Shown here: positions 22,869 to 33,260 of the stretch, one piece after another
Numbering within the stretch: position 1 is the stretch's first letter
Layout: the number at the start of each line of letters is the position of its first letter
NCBI GenBank assembly: GCA_963556145.1
Contig: OY744466.1
Span: forward strand, 1,736,001 to 1,800,000
DNA: 64,000 bases
Reading direction: 5' to 3'
Source: Hygrocybe punicea
Taxonomy: Eukaryota; Basidiomycota; Agaricomycetes; Agaricales; Hygrophoraceae
Made by a program: the position numbers and the translations under genes
Notes under the pieces: generated by a model
The model's database searches: none
Told to the model about the DNA's origin: nothing
Seen by the model: only the letters and a program-made list of their open reading frames with translations

Positions 22869-24702
22869 TCAATCAGTGTTCCTGATGCTGCCACCATCAA
22901 TGGGTTCAGACTTGATGAAGGTAGCATCAGTTACGATAAGAGATGGCATTTGCTTGGACTTGAAGGTGAAAGCAGCATTGGCATCTTTGAAAAAAGGGGG
23001 GGTATTGATAATAGACTTTAAAGGCAATTGTGCAGGCGAAGTGAGACGTGAGGAAATGGAAATGACAGACAGTGAGCGGCAATGAGGTTTAACTGCTCGA
23101 GATGCATGCTGACAAGCACGAGGCCATAGATGACGTGTTTCCTGATGGTCATTTTCCTTTCCTGAATCAACATCAGTATCCGTGATCCAATACACATGTC
23201 CTCCACCATCTGGATGAGTTTCTTCATATTTTCGCTTGGTTCTGACCTTACGTGGTAGGGGCAATCGTATGCGGGCACCACGAGAATAACTTCGATGTCC
23301 CATGGATAGCTCCAACATCTCCATTTTCAGTTCTGCACAATCTCGAGAGCTCTCTGATGTATGAACACGAGCTTGAAGTTCTGTGACATGGGTCCAAAGA
23401 GTTTCAATGGTTGATTGGGAATTGTGGAGTTGCTGAGAGAGTGCTAAAAACTGGGCATTTTGCAGAGAACGGTTGGCGCACAACTCATCACGAGCACGTT
23501 GAGCAGATGGATCAAATGCATGGGAGAGTTTTTCAATAACCTCCATCCCTCGCACACCATGTGTGTTACGAGTCGGACGAGACGAATCAGCAGTCGTTCG
23601 AATGATACGAGCAGTGACATTTGGAGTTTGATTGGGAACCGAATGCACATGAGTTCGAGTAATGGCAGGAGTTATGGTAGGAGTTTCACCATCGTCGCTG
23701 CTCGCACTGATTTGGTCCTCCAGTCCTTCATCATCTGCGGCACTTGCCTCAAAATTGGAGTCGTTGAGGTCCCGAGTGCCGGCACGCTCATTGATGAGCT
23801 CCTCCAGCTGTTTGGCACGAATAACCTCTGGGGGGCATACTCCATGGCCCGTGGGCTTTGTTGTCTTAACCAGCTGAAACATCCATGAATAAGCTCATGA
23901 CTAAATGACGACAGCGACAGAACATACCTGTTTGAACTTCGTTTCCAAGGATTTGAGTGCTCGCTCTGAACCATGATTAGAACGAACCCACTGGGTATAC
24001 TTGGTGTGTATGATGCTCCATCCACGTCCTCCGAGAGGTAGTTCCGCCTTGACAAGATCCAGGAGCATCTGCATTTCAACTTTGGTGTAGTTTCCAGCTC
24101 CGCTGGGGCGGCCACGCCTGCTTTGAAGGTCATTGTCAGCAAGCGCTTTACACTTCTTGGATGGCACCTGCTTCTTGCGGCGAGCGCCTGCAACTTTTGT
24201 TGTGGCCAAATGTCCAGAGGTCTGGGCAATGGATGCATAGTCGTTGTTGCTGTCGGCAGGGTTCGTGATCAGAGCTGGATTGACAGGGACATAGCCAGAT
24301 GATGAAGGAAGTGGAACAGCCAAGAATTGACTGGTAGGCAAATGACAGCTTTGTGCCTGAATTATTAGCTTACATATCAGCCTAGGACACTTGATGACAA
24401 TATTTTTAGCTTACAGAAAAGGCCATAGATGATGGCATGTTGGGACCATGACGTGCCATATCATGTGGGGCTCGCAAAGGCACCTAGATAGCCGTAAGCG
24501 GGCCAAACTAGTGAGAATAAGCCATGAGCAAAGTGATCGGAAACTGAGAACTTACTTGAAGATGGCCATGAGACGGCACCCAGCTACCCTGCGAGTCACG
24601 TATGTAGGGGTTCCCACCTTCGTCATATCATACTTCCGCTCCCTCAGGAGTTTTGGCAGGTAGAGGGGGAAATGACAAATTGAACGTGGGGAGTTCAGAC
24701 AT
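22869..24702 (-). pseudogene. Harbinger-associated Myb/SANT-like protein (DUF6818-like)
   Basis: Likely accessory DNA-binding partner of the transposase. Exon pieces on the minus strand: start ATG at 24702 (MSELPTFNLSFPPLPAKT) with an in-frame TGA at 24628, then DEGGNPYIRDSQGSWVPSHG. Next exon MARHGPNMPSSMAFS near 24440, then QSCHLPTSQFLAVPLPSSSG. The conserved core is RGRPSGAGNYTKVEMQMLLD, VKAELPLGGRGWSIIHTKYT, RALKSLETKFKQ, an intron at about 23888-23927, and KTTKPTGHGVCPPEVIRAKQ, a pattern I know as DUF6818. The long C-terminus is Ser/Thr-rich with a coiled-coil-like stretch near residues 140-190 and ends at 22869. Opposite-strand ORFs in this interval are shadows. Confidence 0.8.
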
Positions 24703-25650
24703 AGGTAGAATCAAAAGATAGAGAAAACTGTAAAGGAATGTGGACAAGCAAGTGCGGTGAATGGATGGCATCAGTGAACATTCATGGACTGTTTTATAGG
24801 CATGGGGATAGTTGATCTGGGGAATAGGGGTCAGAGCGTCGACGATAGATGGTGAATTGAAAAGACGGCAAAGTGGATTGTCTTGAGAATTTTTTGAGTG
24901 GCTCTCTATAGCCGTTCAGCCGGTATTAGAAACGATGTGCACAGGAGACAGGGACCTTACTCATTGCCCAAATAAGATCCGGGTCTGTTCTGAGGCCAGA
25001 CAAGACTCCAAATTGAAGCATTTGAGCGTCGGGCTCCATTGCGAGATTGGGACCTGACTGCTACAACAATTAGCACTGCGGTCCGATGTAAAATGATATC
25101 ACCTGTTTTTAGAAGGCCAATGTCCTGATTCAGGTTACAGGCAGCCAGGAAAGTCTATGAAATCTGTTTGAGGGGGGGGGCTCGAACAGAAGAAAGTTTA
25201 GAAATGGGTCGAGTTTGACAGCGGGTGGGAATACAAAACTAAAAGGGACATGGCATCTCGGCAGATTACCATTTATATCTTTTATTCGTCATTTTTATTC
25301 CAACATATATTCCAAATCCTTATGGAAAGTCATCCAGTGACAATTTAATTAAATCAAAGCAGACTTTAAGCAGTACAATTTTTGTGTGAATATACTGTTC
25401 ATTTGATTGGAGAGGACGAGGATATGCCGTGCAAAGCAACGGCCCTCTAGCACAAGTTGATGATGTGAGGTCTCGGAATCTTCCATTACCATGCGTCTGC
25501 ACAGCTCGAGGCCCAGGCTGGGCGCTCCTCAGTGTGTTGACAAACAGAACAGTGAAGTTCAATTACTGCCTTGTCCTGCCTTCGTCGACTAGTATTGGAC
25601 GGTTGGCCTTCGCATTCTGGTTTACCCCAGACTTTCCCTTCAGCGAGACC
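24703..25650. other. Intergenic stretch, Harbinger flank to STAND-like gene
   Basis: No ORF that I can support. A TTTTATT-rich segment at 25270-25300 and a pyrimidine-rich stretch before 25651 could be promoter sequence of the following gene. The upstream in-frame ORF extension from 25429 lacks domain character and is probably untranslated. Confidence 0.4.
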
Positions 25651-26370
25651 ATGAGTTTTGGCTACGGTGTCAGCGATATTCTGTCCGTGGGATTCCTTGC
25701 CTGGGATCTCTACAAGTCTTGCAAGGCGGCGCCTGGAAGCTTCGGGAACATCTCCTCAGAGGTCCTATCTCTGTATGTTGTGTTGAAAGAAGCTGAAGAA
25801 ACCGTGTTTGCACAACCACTATCTCCTGCAAGGGAAGATCGCCTTAAAGCAGTCGGAGACGGATGTTATCTTGTCCTCGTAGATCTCCTGATTCTTGTCA
25901 AGAAGTACGAGAGTCTGGGGACACAGAGCAAGCGAACTTGGGATCGGATGAAATGGGGTGCTGTGGATATTGCAGAGTTAAGGTCTCGACTGACTTCAAA
26001 TACCGTGTTACTGACTGCATGGATAAGGTCTTCATCTTTATTGCGTACCATGGAACGTGTGCTGATACCCGACTATTTTAGCACATCTCAACTCAATGTC
26101 GAGAAGAAGCTCGATGAGTTTATGCGAGAGGTCAGGCAAGGGAGGCGGGCAGGCTCGATCGACTCTCTGTCCACGGAAGGAAGGCACGTGTGGCGCACTA
26201 TTCGAAAAGAACTAGAGGATATTGGTGTAACTGTTGCCGCTTTCGAAGCCAACAAGGACTTTATTCTGAAATGGTTTACGGATGCGGCGGCCAATGGAGC
26301 GTTTGATGCCTCATACTCCATTGATGAACCATGGGACAATCCATTGACTGAGGAATTGAATGGTGACTGA
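25651..26370 (+). CDS. STAND-like fungal N-terminal domain protein (N-terminal half of ankyrin gene?)
   Basis: I choose ATG 25651 (MSFGYGVSDILSVGFLAWDL), which matches the usual start of this fungal helical N-terminal domain (the N-domain that precedes NACHT/ankyrin modules in filamentous fungi). About 240 residues, mostly amphipathic helices: SLYVVLKEAEETVF, DRLKAVGDGCYLVLVDLLIL, WDRMKWGAVDIAELRSRLTS. It ends TGA at 26368, overlapping the start of the ankyrin ORF by 11 bp in a different frame. Either a one-base frameshift has split one STAND-like protein or an unrecognised intron joins them. GC content and codon use are higher than in the neighbouring transposons, so the pair looks like a host gene. 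Confidence 0.65.
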   Translation: MSFGYGVSDILSVGFLAWDLYKSCKAAPGSFGNISSEVLSLYVVLKEAEETVFAQPLSPAREDRLKAVGDGCYLVLVDLLILVKKYESLGTQSKRTWDRMKWGAVDIAELRSRLTSNTVLLTAWIRSSSLLRTMERVLIPDYFSTSQLNVEKKLDEFMREVRQGRRAGSIDSLSTEGRHVWRTIRKELEDIGVTVAAFEANKDFILKWFTDAAANGAFDASYSIDEPWDNPLTEELNGD

Positions 26371-28012
26371 CCATTTCCTCGCCAGTGAACTCAGGTCTCA
26401 TCAGTTTCTGACAACAGATGTTGGAATCACCCAAAGTCCAATTGCACTCCAAGCACGACGAGGGCCGGCTGCAGTTTCACAAGTTGCAATGTTTTCACAG
26501 CCAGATTTCATGGGCCCTTCAAACGTGGGTGACATGTCGTCAACAAGGGGCTCGATAGGGAACACATTATTAGTTCCTTTAAACCCAAAGGTCGCTGCAC
26601 GGCGGCCTCGCACCCCGCGAATTGCTGCGTTGATTACTGGTCTGGTAACCCGACCCAGACAAAAGCTAATCGAGGCTGCGAAAGAAGGAAACCTTTGGAA
26701 AGCGAGGGAGATATTGAGTAATCCATATAAATTGGATGTCCTCGACAAGGAATCTTTCTTCATTGCCATGTGCTCTGCGGCGACGTTGGGGCAGAAGGGG
26801 TTCGTCCGACTTCTACTCACGAACGGTGCTGACGCAAACGCTATGGACGAAAAAGGCCATACCGCACTGCACATCGCTTCTTGGGGCGGGCATGAGCGGA
26901 TTGGCCGCTTGCTGTTGGCCTATGGCGCCGACGTCAACGCTAAGGGAGATAACGGTACCGCACTGATGTTCGCCTCGACCAAAGGACATGAGCAGGTTAT
27001 CCGGCTGCTGCTCGAGCACGGCGCCCAAGTCAACGATGACGCGCTGCTCAACGCATTGGAAGAGGGGCACGGGCAGGTTGTCGGACTGCTACTTCAGAAT
27101 GGTGCTCGTTTCACTGATTCTGCGCTGCATATCGCGTCGAAGAAGGGTTCCGAGCAGGTTGTCCAACTGCTGCTCGAGAATGGTGCCGACGTCAACAATA
27201 AGATAAGACACCAGACTGCGCTGCATGTCGCTTCGGAAAAGGGCTACGAGCGGGTTGTTCAACTGCTACTCGAGAATGGCGCCGACGTTAACGCTAAGGG
27301 CGAATACCAGACTGCGCTGCAATTCGCTTCGGAGAACGGCTACGAGCCGATTGTCCGACTGCTGCTCGAGAATGGTGCCGACGTTAACGCTCAGGGAACA
27401 TTCGGTACTGCGCTGTACTTGGCTTCGAGAGGGGGCTTCGAGCAGGTTGTCCGACTACTGCTTCAGAGCGGTGCTGATGTCAATGTTACGGAAATAGTGG
27501 TCGATACCGCACTGCACATCGCTTCGCAGAAGGGCGATGAGCGGGTTGTCCGACTCCTGCTCAAGAACGGTGCCAGTGTCAATGCCACGGGACAGAACGG
27601 TACCGCGCTGCACGTCGCTTCAGAGAACGGCTACGAGCCGATTGTCCGACTGCTGCTCGAGAATGGTGCCGACGTTAACGCTCAGGGAACATTCGGTACT
27701 GCGCTGTACTTGGCTTCGAAAGGGGGCTACGAGAAGGTTGTCCAACTTCTGCTTGAGAATGGTGCTGATGTCAATGTTACGGAAATAGTAGTCAATCCCG
27801 CGCTGTACGCCGCTTGGGAGAGGGGCGACGAGCGGGCTGTCCGACTGCTGCTCGTGAACGGTGCCATTGTCGATGCTATGGGGTACGAGTCATATGACGG
27901 TTCCGCGCTGCAGGTCGCTGCGGAGAAGGGCGACGTGCGGGTTGTCAGACTGCTGCTCAACGCTATGGGATATATCGGTACCGAGCTGCACGCCGCTTCG
28001 GAGAATGGCTAA
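26360..28012 (+). CDS. Ankyrin-repeat protein (about 13 repeats)
   Basis: 550 codons. After a linker of about 115 residues come tandem 33-residue ankyrin repeats with the canonical signature (TALHIAS, VRLLLENGADVNA) to the end. A ~300-bp block is duplicated: the repeats at about 27310-27500 and 27610-27800 are nearly identical at DNA level, including the odd GTFGTALYLAS and GADVNVTEIVV units. The array breaks off at TAA 28010, but ankyrin-like codons continue in another frame to about 28090, so the 3' end is truncated or frameshifted. A protein-protein interaction scaffold is the inferred role; with the preceding domain it resembles fungal NLR-like architecture, without a visible NACHT. Confidence 0.85.
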   Translation: MVTDHFLASELRSHQFLTTDVGITQSPIALQARRGPAAVSQVAMFSQPDFMGPSNVGDMSSTRGSIGNTLLVPLNPKVAARRPRTPRIAALITGLVTRPRQKLIEAAKEGNLWKAREILSNPYKLDVLDKESFFIAMCSAATLGQKGFVRLLLTNGADANAMDEKGHTALHIASWGGHERIGRLLLAYGADVNAKGDNGTALMFASTKGHEQVIRLLLEHGAQVNDDALLNALEEGHGQVVGLLLQNGARFTDSALHIASKKGSEQVVQLLLENGADVNNKIRHQTALHVASEKGYERVVQLLLENGADVNAKGEYQTALQFASENGYEPIVRLLLENGADVNAQGTFGTALYLASRGGFEQVVRLLLQSGADVNVTEIVVDTALHIASQKGDERVVRLLLKNGASVNATGQNGTALHVASENGYEPIVRLLLENGADVNAQGTFGTALYLASKGGYEKVVQLLLENGADVNVTEIVVNPALYAAWERGDERAVRLLLVNGAIVDAMGYESYDGSALQVAAEKGDVRVVRLLLNAMGYIGTELHAASENG

Positions 28013-28263
28013 CGCTACGGGAGGACTCGGTACCACACTGTACTACACTTCGAATGAGGAGCACGAATAGGTTGTCCGACTACTGTAGTGTACCGGGAAT
28101 TAGGACTGAGCCTCAAATTCACCAGCAAATTCCCCTCGTCATCGCCAACAGTCACCATTCACCTTCGGTGAATTTGGGCAAATTTGCCTACACACAGGAA
28201 AGTTAATCGCTGCCGCATAGATACAAGATTTTGGTTGATATGATGTAATATAGTGTTATAAAA
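28013..28263 (+). pseudogene. Ankyrin remnant and intergenic sequence
   Basis: 28013-28090 still encodes ankyrin-like residues out of frame (LGTTLYYTSNEEHE, then VVRLL after a stop). An inverted repeat near 28128-28175 (aattcaccgaaggtgaattt-like) follows. The rest is AT-rich spacer before the convergent DUF659 gene. Confidence 0.5.
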
Positions 28264-29440
28264 CTACCACTGTTCCCATTCCGACGCTTGTGGTGTGACT
28301 GCAACACCAACGCTACGTGGCGGCGGTGGCGGCAACCTACTCTTCTGTTGAGGGGCTGAGGGTTTATCAGAGAGAATATCGAGGAGAATGGGAGACTCGA
28401 CATCAATCTCCATCGCTATGTTGAAACCTGCACCGTTTATCCTTGTTAAGTCTGGGGGGGGTTGGTCTAAAATGTCATATCCATCTGAACGTGGGCTTTC
28501 GCTTAAGTCTGGGGCTGTCGGTGGGGTACTAGCTGGATGTGGTGAAGGTATGTTGGCATCGTCCATTGGCTCACGCATAATTGTGGTGGACATGTCACGC
28601 CATTTCACTGTTGGCGCTGGCTTTGGTGCAGCAAGCTACGGCGCTGGAGCCTGGAGTTCAGTTGATATTGCTTAAAAGTAAGCTTTTCATACCTCAGGAT
28701 TGTGCCGGTGCCAGCTTCGAATCTTGATGTGATCAGCCAGCGTTGACAAGTGTTGACGGCTGCGCTTTGCGCTGTTCAACCAGGTGATAACGGACATTGT
28801 CCATTCATCTGCCATTGATACCACTGTTACTGAATATATTTTAATGGCAAGCGCCTTGAAAAGTTACAAATGTGAGACGTGGAACAATATAAATGAGGCT
28901 CACATACCCCAAGAACCATGCCAAATGGTTTCTTCTGTACGGCAATCCACCATTGACGCACAGTCTCACCAGGGCGGAATTGTCGATCAAATGGATCATC
29001 ACCATCTACAAAACCTTTGAGCTCTGATTTCAGACTAGCGAGAGCTTGAGCAGGGGTTAGATGTGCCAATCGTGGGTTTTGTTCTTGCATGATCTCTTTG
29101 GAATTCTTCTTCGTTAGGTCGCCATCATATGCATCACCAAACTCATTCCTCAGCATCTTTTGAAGACAAAGACCCACACGGCGTATGATGTGGTCCGGAG
29201 TCCTTGTTTTTACTGACCGCTGACCATTAAATCTTGATATGGTGATTGGTGGGATGGCCAATGGGTTGATGTTCCCTCCACGAAAGATCGGAGCACCCCG
29301 GTAATCTAAAGAAAAATCAAGTTCACTTTCGACAACGTAATTAGGAAGTAATAGTCATACGAGGATCCAGAAAGAAGGCAGCTACATATGTATCAGTTGG
29401 TGCATGGTTGATCATACCATCAAAGCGGTGGTTGGTTATG
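28264..29440 (-). pseudogene. DUF659/hAT-type gene, C-terminal segment
   Basis: Continues the gene from 31513-32723 on the minus strand. It opens with ITNHRFDGMINHAPTDTYVA (in frame with the upstream piece once element D is removed), then an intron and SRFNGQRSVKTRTPDHIIRR, then a segment ending MVLG at about 28915. The hAT dimerisation-type motif follows at about 28700-28850 (ALAIKIFSVTVVSMADEWTM, then ITWLNSAKRSRQHLSTLADH). The C-terminal tail is Pro-rich (PPTAPDLSESPRSDGYDILD) and ends TAA at 28264 with ASEWEQW. Introns are short. Probably a domesticated or degenerate hAT derivative. Confidence 0.75.
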
Positions 29441-30342
29441 GCGCGGATTAGTGTTACCACGGCTCGGTCCAGCTCGGCTCGGCTACGGCTAACAACGGCT
29501 AACCCATATATGGGTTGTTAGCCGGACTGGACCGTTGTGGCAACGGCTAAACCGCGGTTAGCCGTCCAAAAAAGGAAATTTATAGCACCAAGGTCAAATC
29601 TCACCACCACACAGACATGCGGAACACCAGTCACACCACTATGCCTGACGCCAACAGCCACAGCCACACCAGCTCGCGACAACGCAGGCCGACCCAAAAC
29701 AAAGGCCACAGCACCCCAACGGCGACCAGCAGAGGGGCGAGGAATGAAGCGGCAACGGAAGCAGCATCCCCATTATGTCTCTTCTTGAATTTTTTATTTT
29801 ATTTTTACTACCAACTTATTTCTAATTACAGCACGAGGCAACAGCAGCCCGGACAGCAGCAGCAACGACCAATGACCACGATGACAGCAAACAGCAGCAG
29901 TGCCAACGACGGCAACAGCAGTGCCAACAGCGACGACAAGCGATGCGTGCCAATCCCAGACACATTAATATTGGTATGTTTTTTTTCTTTCATTTTACTA
30001 ACGAAGGTCTGTCTCATTAGGCAGGAGGAGAAGAGGCAAAACTTGGGAGCTACGCACGGCGGTAACACGGCCGCATCCCAACACCCTGCAACTGGGACCT
30101 CGAACTCGGGCTCGCAAGTTCAGGCACCACCGCCACCACCACCAACCATCAGCTTTGCCGCTACGGCTGCTGCGTTCGCCGGAACGTATGCCGGCAGATG
30201 TTGATGAGCAGGCATTTTCACCTGGATCCAATGTGCTCTCGAGGCTAGACACGTCTACCGACAACTGCGACAACGACCATCGCTCTGCAAAATTTATTAC
30301 CATGTCTCGCCTCCCTCGACGTCTGCGCATCCAGCCCCAGCG

Positions 30343-30917
30343 CATGGCGGCTTCTCTCTCCTTTGCTCTAATCGGATTCATTGCCCTCCTCTGTTTGTGT
30401 CCTGCGAAAGCCCATGTTGAAGAGCAGACAACTGCCTCGTCAGAGTATGGTACGGTTATTGGAATTGGTGATGTGTTCTGTACATGGGATAGACATTCTC
30501 TGATTACTTCCTCTAGATTTATGCACAACATAGATCCTTCTCTTATTTGCCTGTCTTTTGCTGTCGGGTAAGCACTTATCTTTATCTTGATTGATTCTTC
30601 GATGACCCAATTCCGCAGTGCCCAACGAGGTGGCCGTGTGGAAATTATCGCCAATGACCAAGGCCATCGGATAACTCCGTCTTGGGTCAACGAACGGCTG
30701 TAAGTCCATTTCGGATTCCGCAAATCCGTTTTCATACTGACCCCGAATACGTGCAGCGTTGGGGACAGCGCCTAAAATGTGTTCCACTCCAAATCCCAAA
30801 AGCACTGTCTTTGACGCCAAGCGACTCATTGGACGCAAAATGGATGACAAAGAGATCAAGCGTGACATGAAACACTGGCCATTCGTAGTCCACGAAAAGA
30901 ATGGCAAACGAAGATGA
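30343..30917 (+). pseudogene. Captured 5' fragment of ER Hsp70 (BiP/Kar2)
   Basis: Begins with a signal peptide-like Met (MAASLSFALIGFIALLCLCP, then AKAHVEE) and EYGTVIGI. An intron-like stretch follows, then GGRVEIIANDQGHRITPSWV, a second intron with a cag acceptor at 30756, VGDSA, a TAA, and after a one-base insertion the diagnostic [20 protein letters not shown] and [14 protein letters not shown], ending TGA at 30915. This is the start of the Hsp70 ATPase domain of the ER-lumenal BiP/Kar2 type: order and spacing match, but the loop DLGTT region is degraded. Only the first ~110 residues of a ~660-residue protein are present, introns retained, so capture was from genomic DNA. It is broken by a stop, a frameshift and truncation, and lies entirely inside element D. 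Confidence 0.82.
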
Positions 30918-30974
30918 GAAGTCCCACCCCTCTCCCCGTAGCCCTGCCCCACTGCCTCCCCGAGCCAACCACCA

Positions 30975-31027
30975 CCTCGCGAATGGGTATGGCCATGTAA
31001 ATTGACGTGCGCACGGCATTCGCGAGG
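30975..31027. repeat. Double dyad, copy 6 (in element D)
   Basis: Arms cctcgcgaa and ttcgcgagg; core tgtaaattgacgtg (one arm mutated); 53 bp. Starts 58 bp after the captured BiP fragment. Confidence 0.85.
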
Positions 31028-31138
31028 TGAACACAAGGACCATAACAATGGCGACAGCTGACGAGGCCAATGGACAGGGCAGGAGCAACAGGAAAGGAAA
31101 TGAGGACGAGTCTGCCCCTCTCCCTGCTGCCCAGCCCA

Positions 31139-31189
31139 CCTTGCAAATATATGGCTGCGTCAATTGATGTGTGCGCAGTATTCACACCT
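31139..31189. repeat. Double dyad, copy 7 (degenerate, in element D)
   Basis: Arms ccttgcaaa and ttcacacct; core gcgtcaattgatgt; 51 bp. Starts 164 bp after copy 6. Confidence 0.7.
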
Positions 31190-31512
31190 GCCCTTTCACA
31201 GGTAGGTATATTTCATTTTTTTCATATACATGTACGTAGGTAGGCTATGTGGAGATACGCAAAAAGAAAAAGAAACACGTGAAAACCTTGTGAAATGTGG
31301 CCGTACATGTTTGTGAGGTGTGGGAGGCAGCAGAGCGGTTATCCAAGTGAAGTTGAAGCCAGCAAACAGGCTGATAACCTAAATTTCCTAATTTGGATAT
31401 TTGGTAACGGCTAATAACGGCTAGCCAAGTGAACGGCTCGGCTTGGCTAATTATCGGTCCGGCTCCAATGGCTAATGGTTCCGGACCGAGCCGTGGCAAC
31501 ACTAGCGCGGAT

Positions 31513-32723
31513 TTGCTCTTTGACAGCATTGGGGAGTGAGCCTGGACATGATTTTGACAACAGTTGCTCGAGCTGAGCCACAATCACAAGCCAGAATAGA
31601 TAGACATCAGCTGCTGTTGAATGAGAAGACTCAAGGCACTTGATAGACTTGGCAAATGGACCAATGACTTCAAGCAGCTTGGTGAGATCAAGTTCGAGTT
31701 GTAATATCTGTGTTGCATCGTCCAATCCCTGAATTATTTTGCTTAGAACCTACTATGATAGAACGGATTGTTGTCATACCGCGATGTGGATCTGAAGCTC
31801 ATCGTTCTGAATTATTACCCTCATTGCTGGCAGTCCTCGCAATACTGACTCTCTGGACCAATAGATTGTCCCAAAACGTGTCTCACCAATAGTTTCCAAG
31901 CCATGATGAATGCCCATCTTTGCTCGCTGATGATCAAAGCACTCCATTGTGTATGTAGACTTGTTCATAAATGCAATAATCCCTTGTAAAACACCAACAA
32001 CCTGTCTCAGGTCAGCAGCCACGGACAAGTGATCTCACAGGCAAAAGAACGTACTGGCTTGAAGTAATCCAACACACAGATCTCCGTTAATGTTAGACTC
32101 AACTCATGGCAAGCATCTTGCAGGTTAAGGATATGAGTGTTTTGCAGAGATGTAAGTCGATGGCCTTTTGACATATTCCCTGTATTGTCAGAGCATGCAG
32201 CGGAGAATCTGTATGGCCCTATTTCGACGATGAACTACAAACATTTAGCTTCAGAACATCTTATATCAAACTGTCATAATGCACTCCATTCAACAACTCT
32301 GCAATATACTCTCCTGTGTGGCTCAGCCGTGATGCATCATCCAGGGCTAGACAGAATGTTCGACGTTCTGCAGTTGTCAAATGAACTGAGTAAAGTCCAT
32401 TCGAGCTACGAAGTTTCCCTCCATCAAATGTGATGGTCAGGTCTTGACAGGTGCGCAAATATCTGATGGTTGCTTGGTGGATGTTGGCTGCTTCATTCGG
32501 TATGAGCATGTCAGACAGGGTGGTTTCTGAGGGGGGATTGTAGTTGCAATTCAATGTGGAGACGAATGTCTTGAATTCATGTGAGTTGACAACAACAGGA
32601 GGGATGCCGTTGCATGTGATGAACAAGAGAAGGGCATGGTTGCCTGCTTTCTGGATGTTTTTTCGACCTTCCTGAACAAAGTCTTGCATTGAACCGGTTC
32701 GTTTTGGTTGGGAAGTTTGTGCA
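31513..32723 (-). pseudogene. DUF659/hAT-type gene, central segment
   Basis: Reads from 32723 downwards. The stretch from 32689 has MQDFVQEGRKNIQKAGNHAL, FKTFVSTLNCNY and the DUF659 core QDLTITFDGGKLRSSNGLYS, with LTTAERRTFCLALDDASRLS. Exon pieces CSDNTGNMSKGHRLTSLQNT, KSTYTMECFDHQRAKMGIHH and ESSHSTAADVYLFWLVIVAQ follow, with short introns between. The 3' edge is element D. Related genes carry an RNase H-like fold lacking clear catalytic residues here, so activity is doubtful. Confidence 0.75.
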
Positions 32724-32726
32724 TCT

Positions 32727-33109
32727 CACAGGGTGCATGGTAGCATACTGTGTAATGAAGTCTGTTGAATTTATTGGACAAGTATACTGAATATTGTTAT
32801 CATATTGTTGCACACAGTATTCAAAGAGTATTCAAAATGATGATTCAATATTTTGAGACAAAGTAACTTACTAGTATTGAATGACACTTTTAGAATACTG
32901 CTTGAATAACAAAACATTTACTGAAATTATTGAAGTAGTATTGTAAAATTGCCATTCAATACTGGTAATGTACTTTGTTTCAAAATATTGAATCATCATT
33001 TTGAATACTCTTTGAATACTGTGTGCAACAATATGATAACAATATTTAGTATACTTGTCCAATAAACTCAACATACTGTGTTATACAGTATGCTACTATG
33101 CACCCTGTG
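32727..33109. mobile_element. 383-bp palindromic (foldback) element, copy 2
   Basis: Starts cacagggtgcatggtagcat, ends with its inverse. 3-bp target duplication tct at 32724-32726 and 33110-33112. Arms of about 190 bp meet near 32918. Tips match copy 1 (9385-10233) over about 30 bp, then the arms diverge except for short shared words (ggacaagtatactgaatatt-like), so they are family members of different length. Confidence 0.9.
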
Positions 33110-33112
33110 TCT

Positions 33113-33260
33113 GAGTCTACCCTCTTTCTTTTCCCTGACGCTATTCCCACAACTGTCTCCACATCGTTCCCATCACCTTCACCAACACTAAGATAGGCTT
33201 TCGGTCCTACTGCTTTGTCTGCCATCAGCTTGATGACCTCATGTCACAGGTTTGCTGGTA
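33113..33260 (-). pseudogene. DUF659/hAT-type gene, N-terminal segment
   Basis: The usable frame gives EVIKLMADKAVGPKAYLSVG, GNDVETVVGIASGKRKRVDS, then the palindromic element. The next upstream in-frame codon is TGA near 33244, so an exon edge or decay hides the true start. A separate 65-residue ORF at 33239-33436 may be an upstream exon (PRFPDGYLETAMRLAAGFKA), not demonstrable. Confidence 0.6.

Larger units (their letters stand above)
29449..31504. mobile_element. Non-autonomous hAT-type element D, 2,056 bp, with captured BiP fragment
   Basis: Perfect 8-bp target duplication gcgcggat at 29441-29448 and 31505-31512. Tips tagtgttaccacggctcgg (left) and tagtgttgccacggctcgg (right, inverted), made of GGCTAAC-like hexamers with an acccatatatgggt palindrome near the left end. 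The interior holds a CAG/CAA-rich block (29830-29940), a fragment of an ER Hsp70 gene (30343-30917) and two dyads. No transposase. It splits the DUF659 gene. Confidence 0.93.
28264..33260 (-). pseudogene. DUF659 hAT-like gene, whole locus with two insertions
   Basis: Whole locus on the minus strand: N-terminal piece 33113-33260, palindromic element 32727-33109, central piece 31513-32723, hAT-type element D 29449-31504, C-terminal piece 28264-29440. Both junctions restore the reading frame when a single target duplication is kept (VDSD followed by AQTSQPKR at the first; EQIRA followed by ITNHRF at the second). The gene was therefore continuous before the two insertions. RNase H-like hAT relatives with DUF659 are abundant in Agaricomycetes (family knowledge). 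I find no BED finger in the surviving 5' part. Confidence 0.75.
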
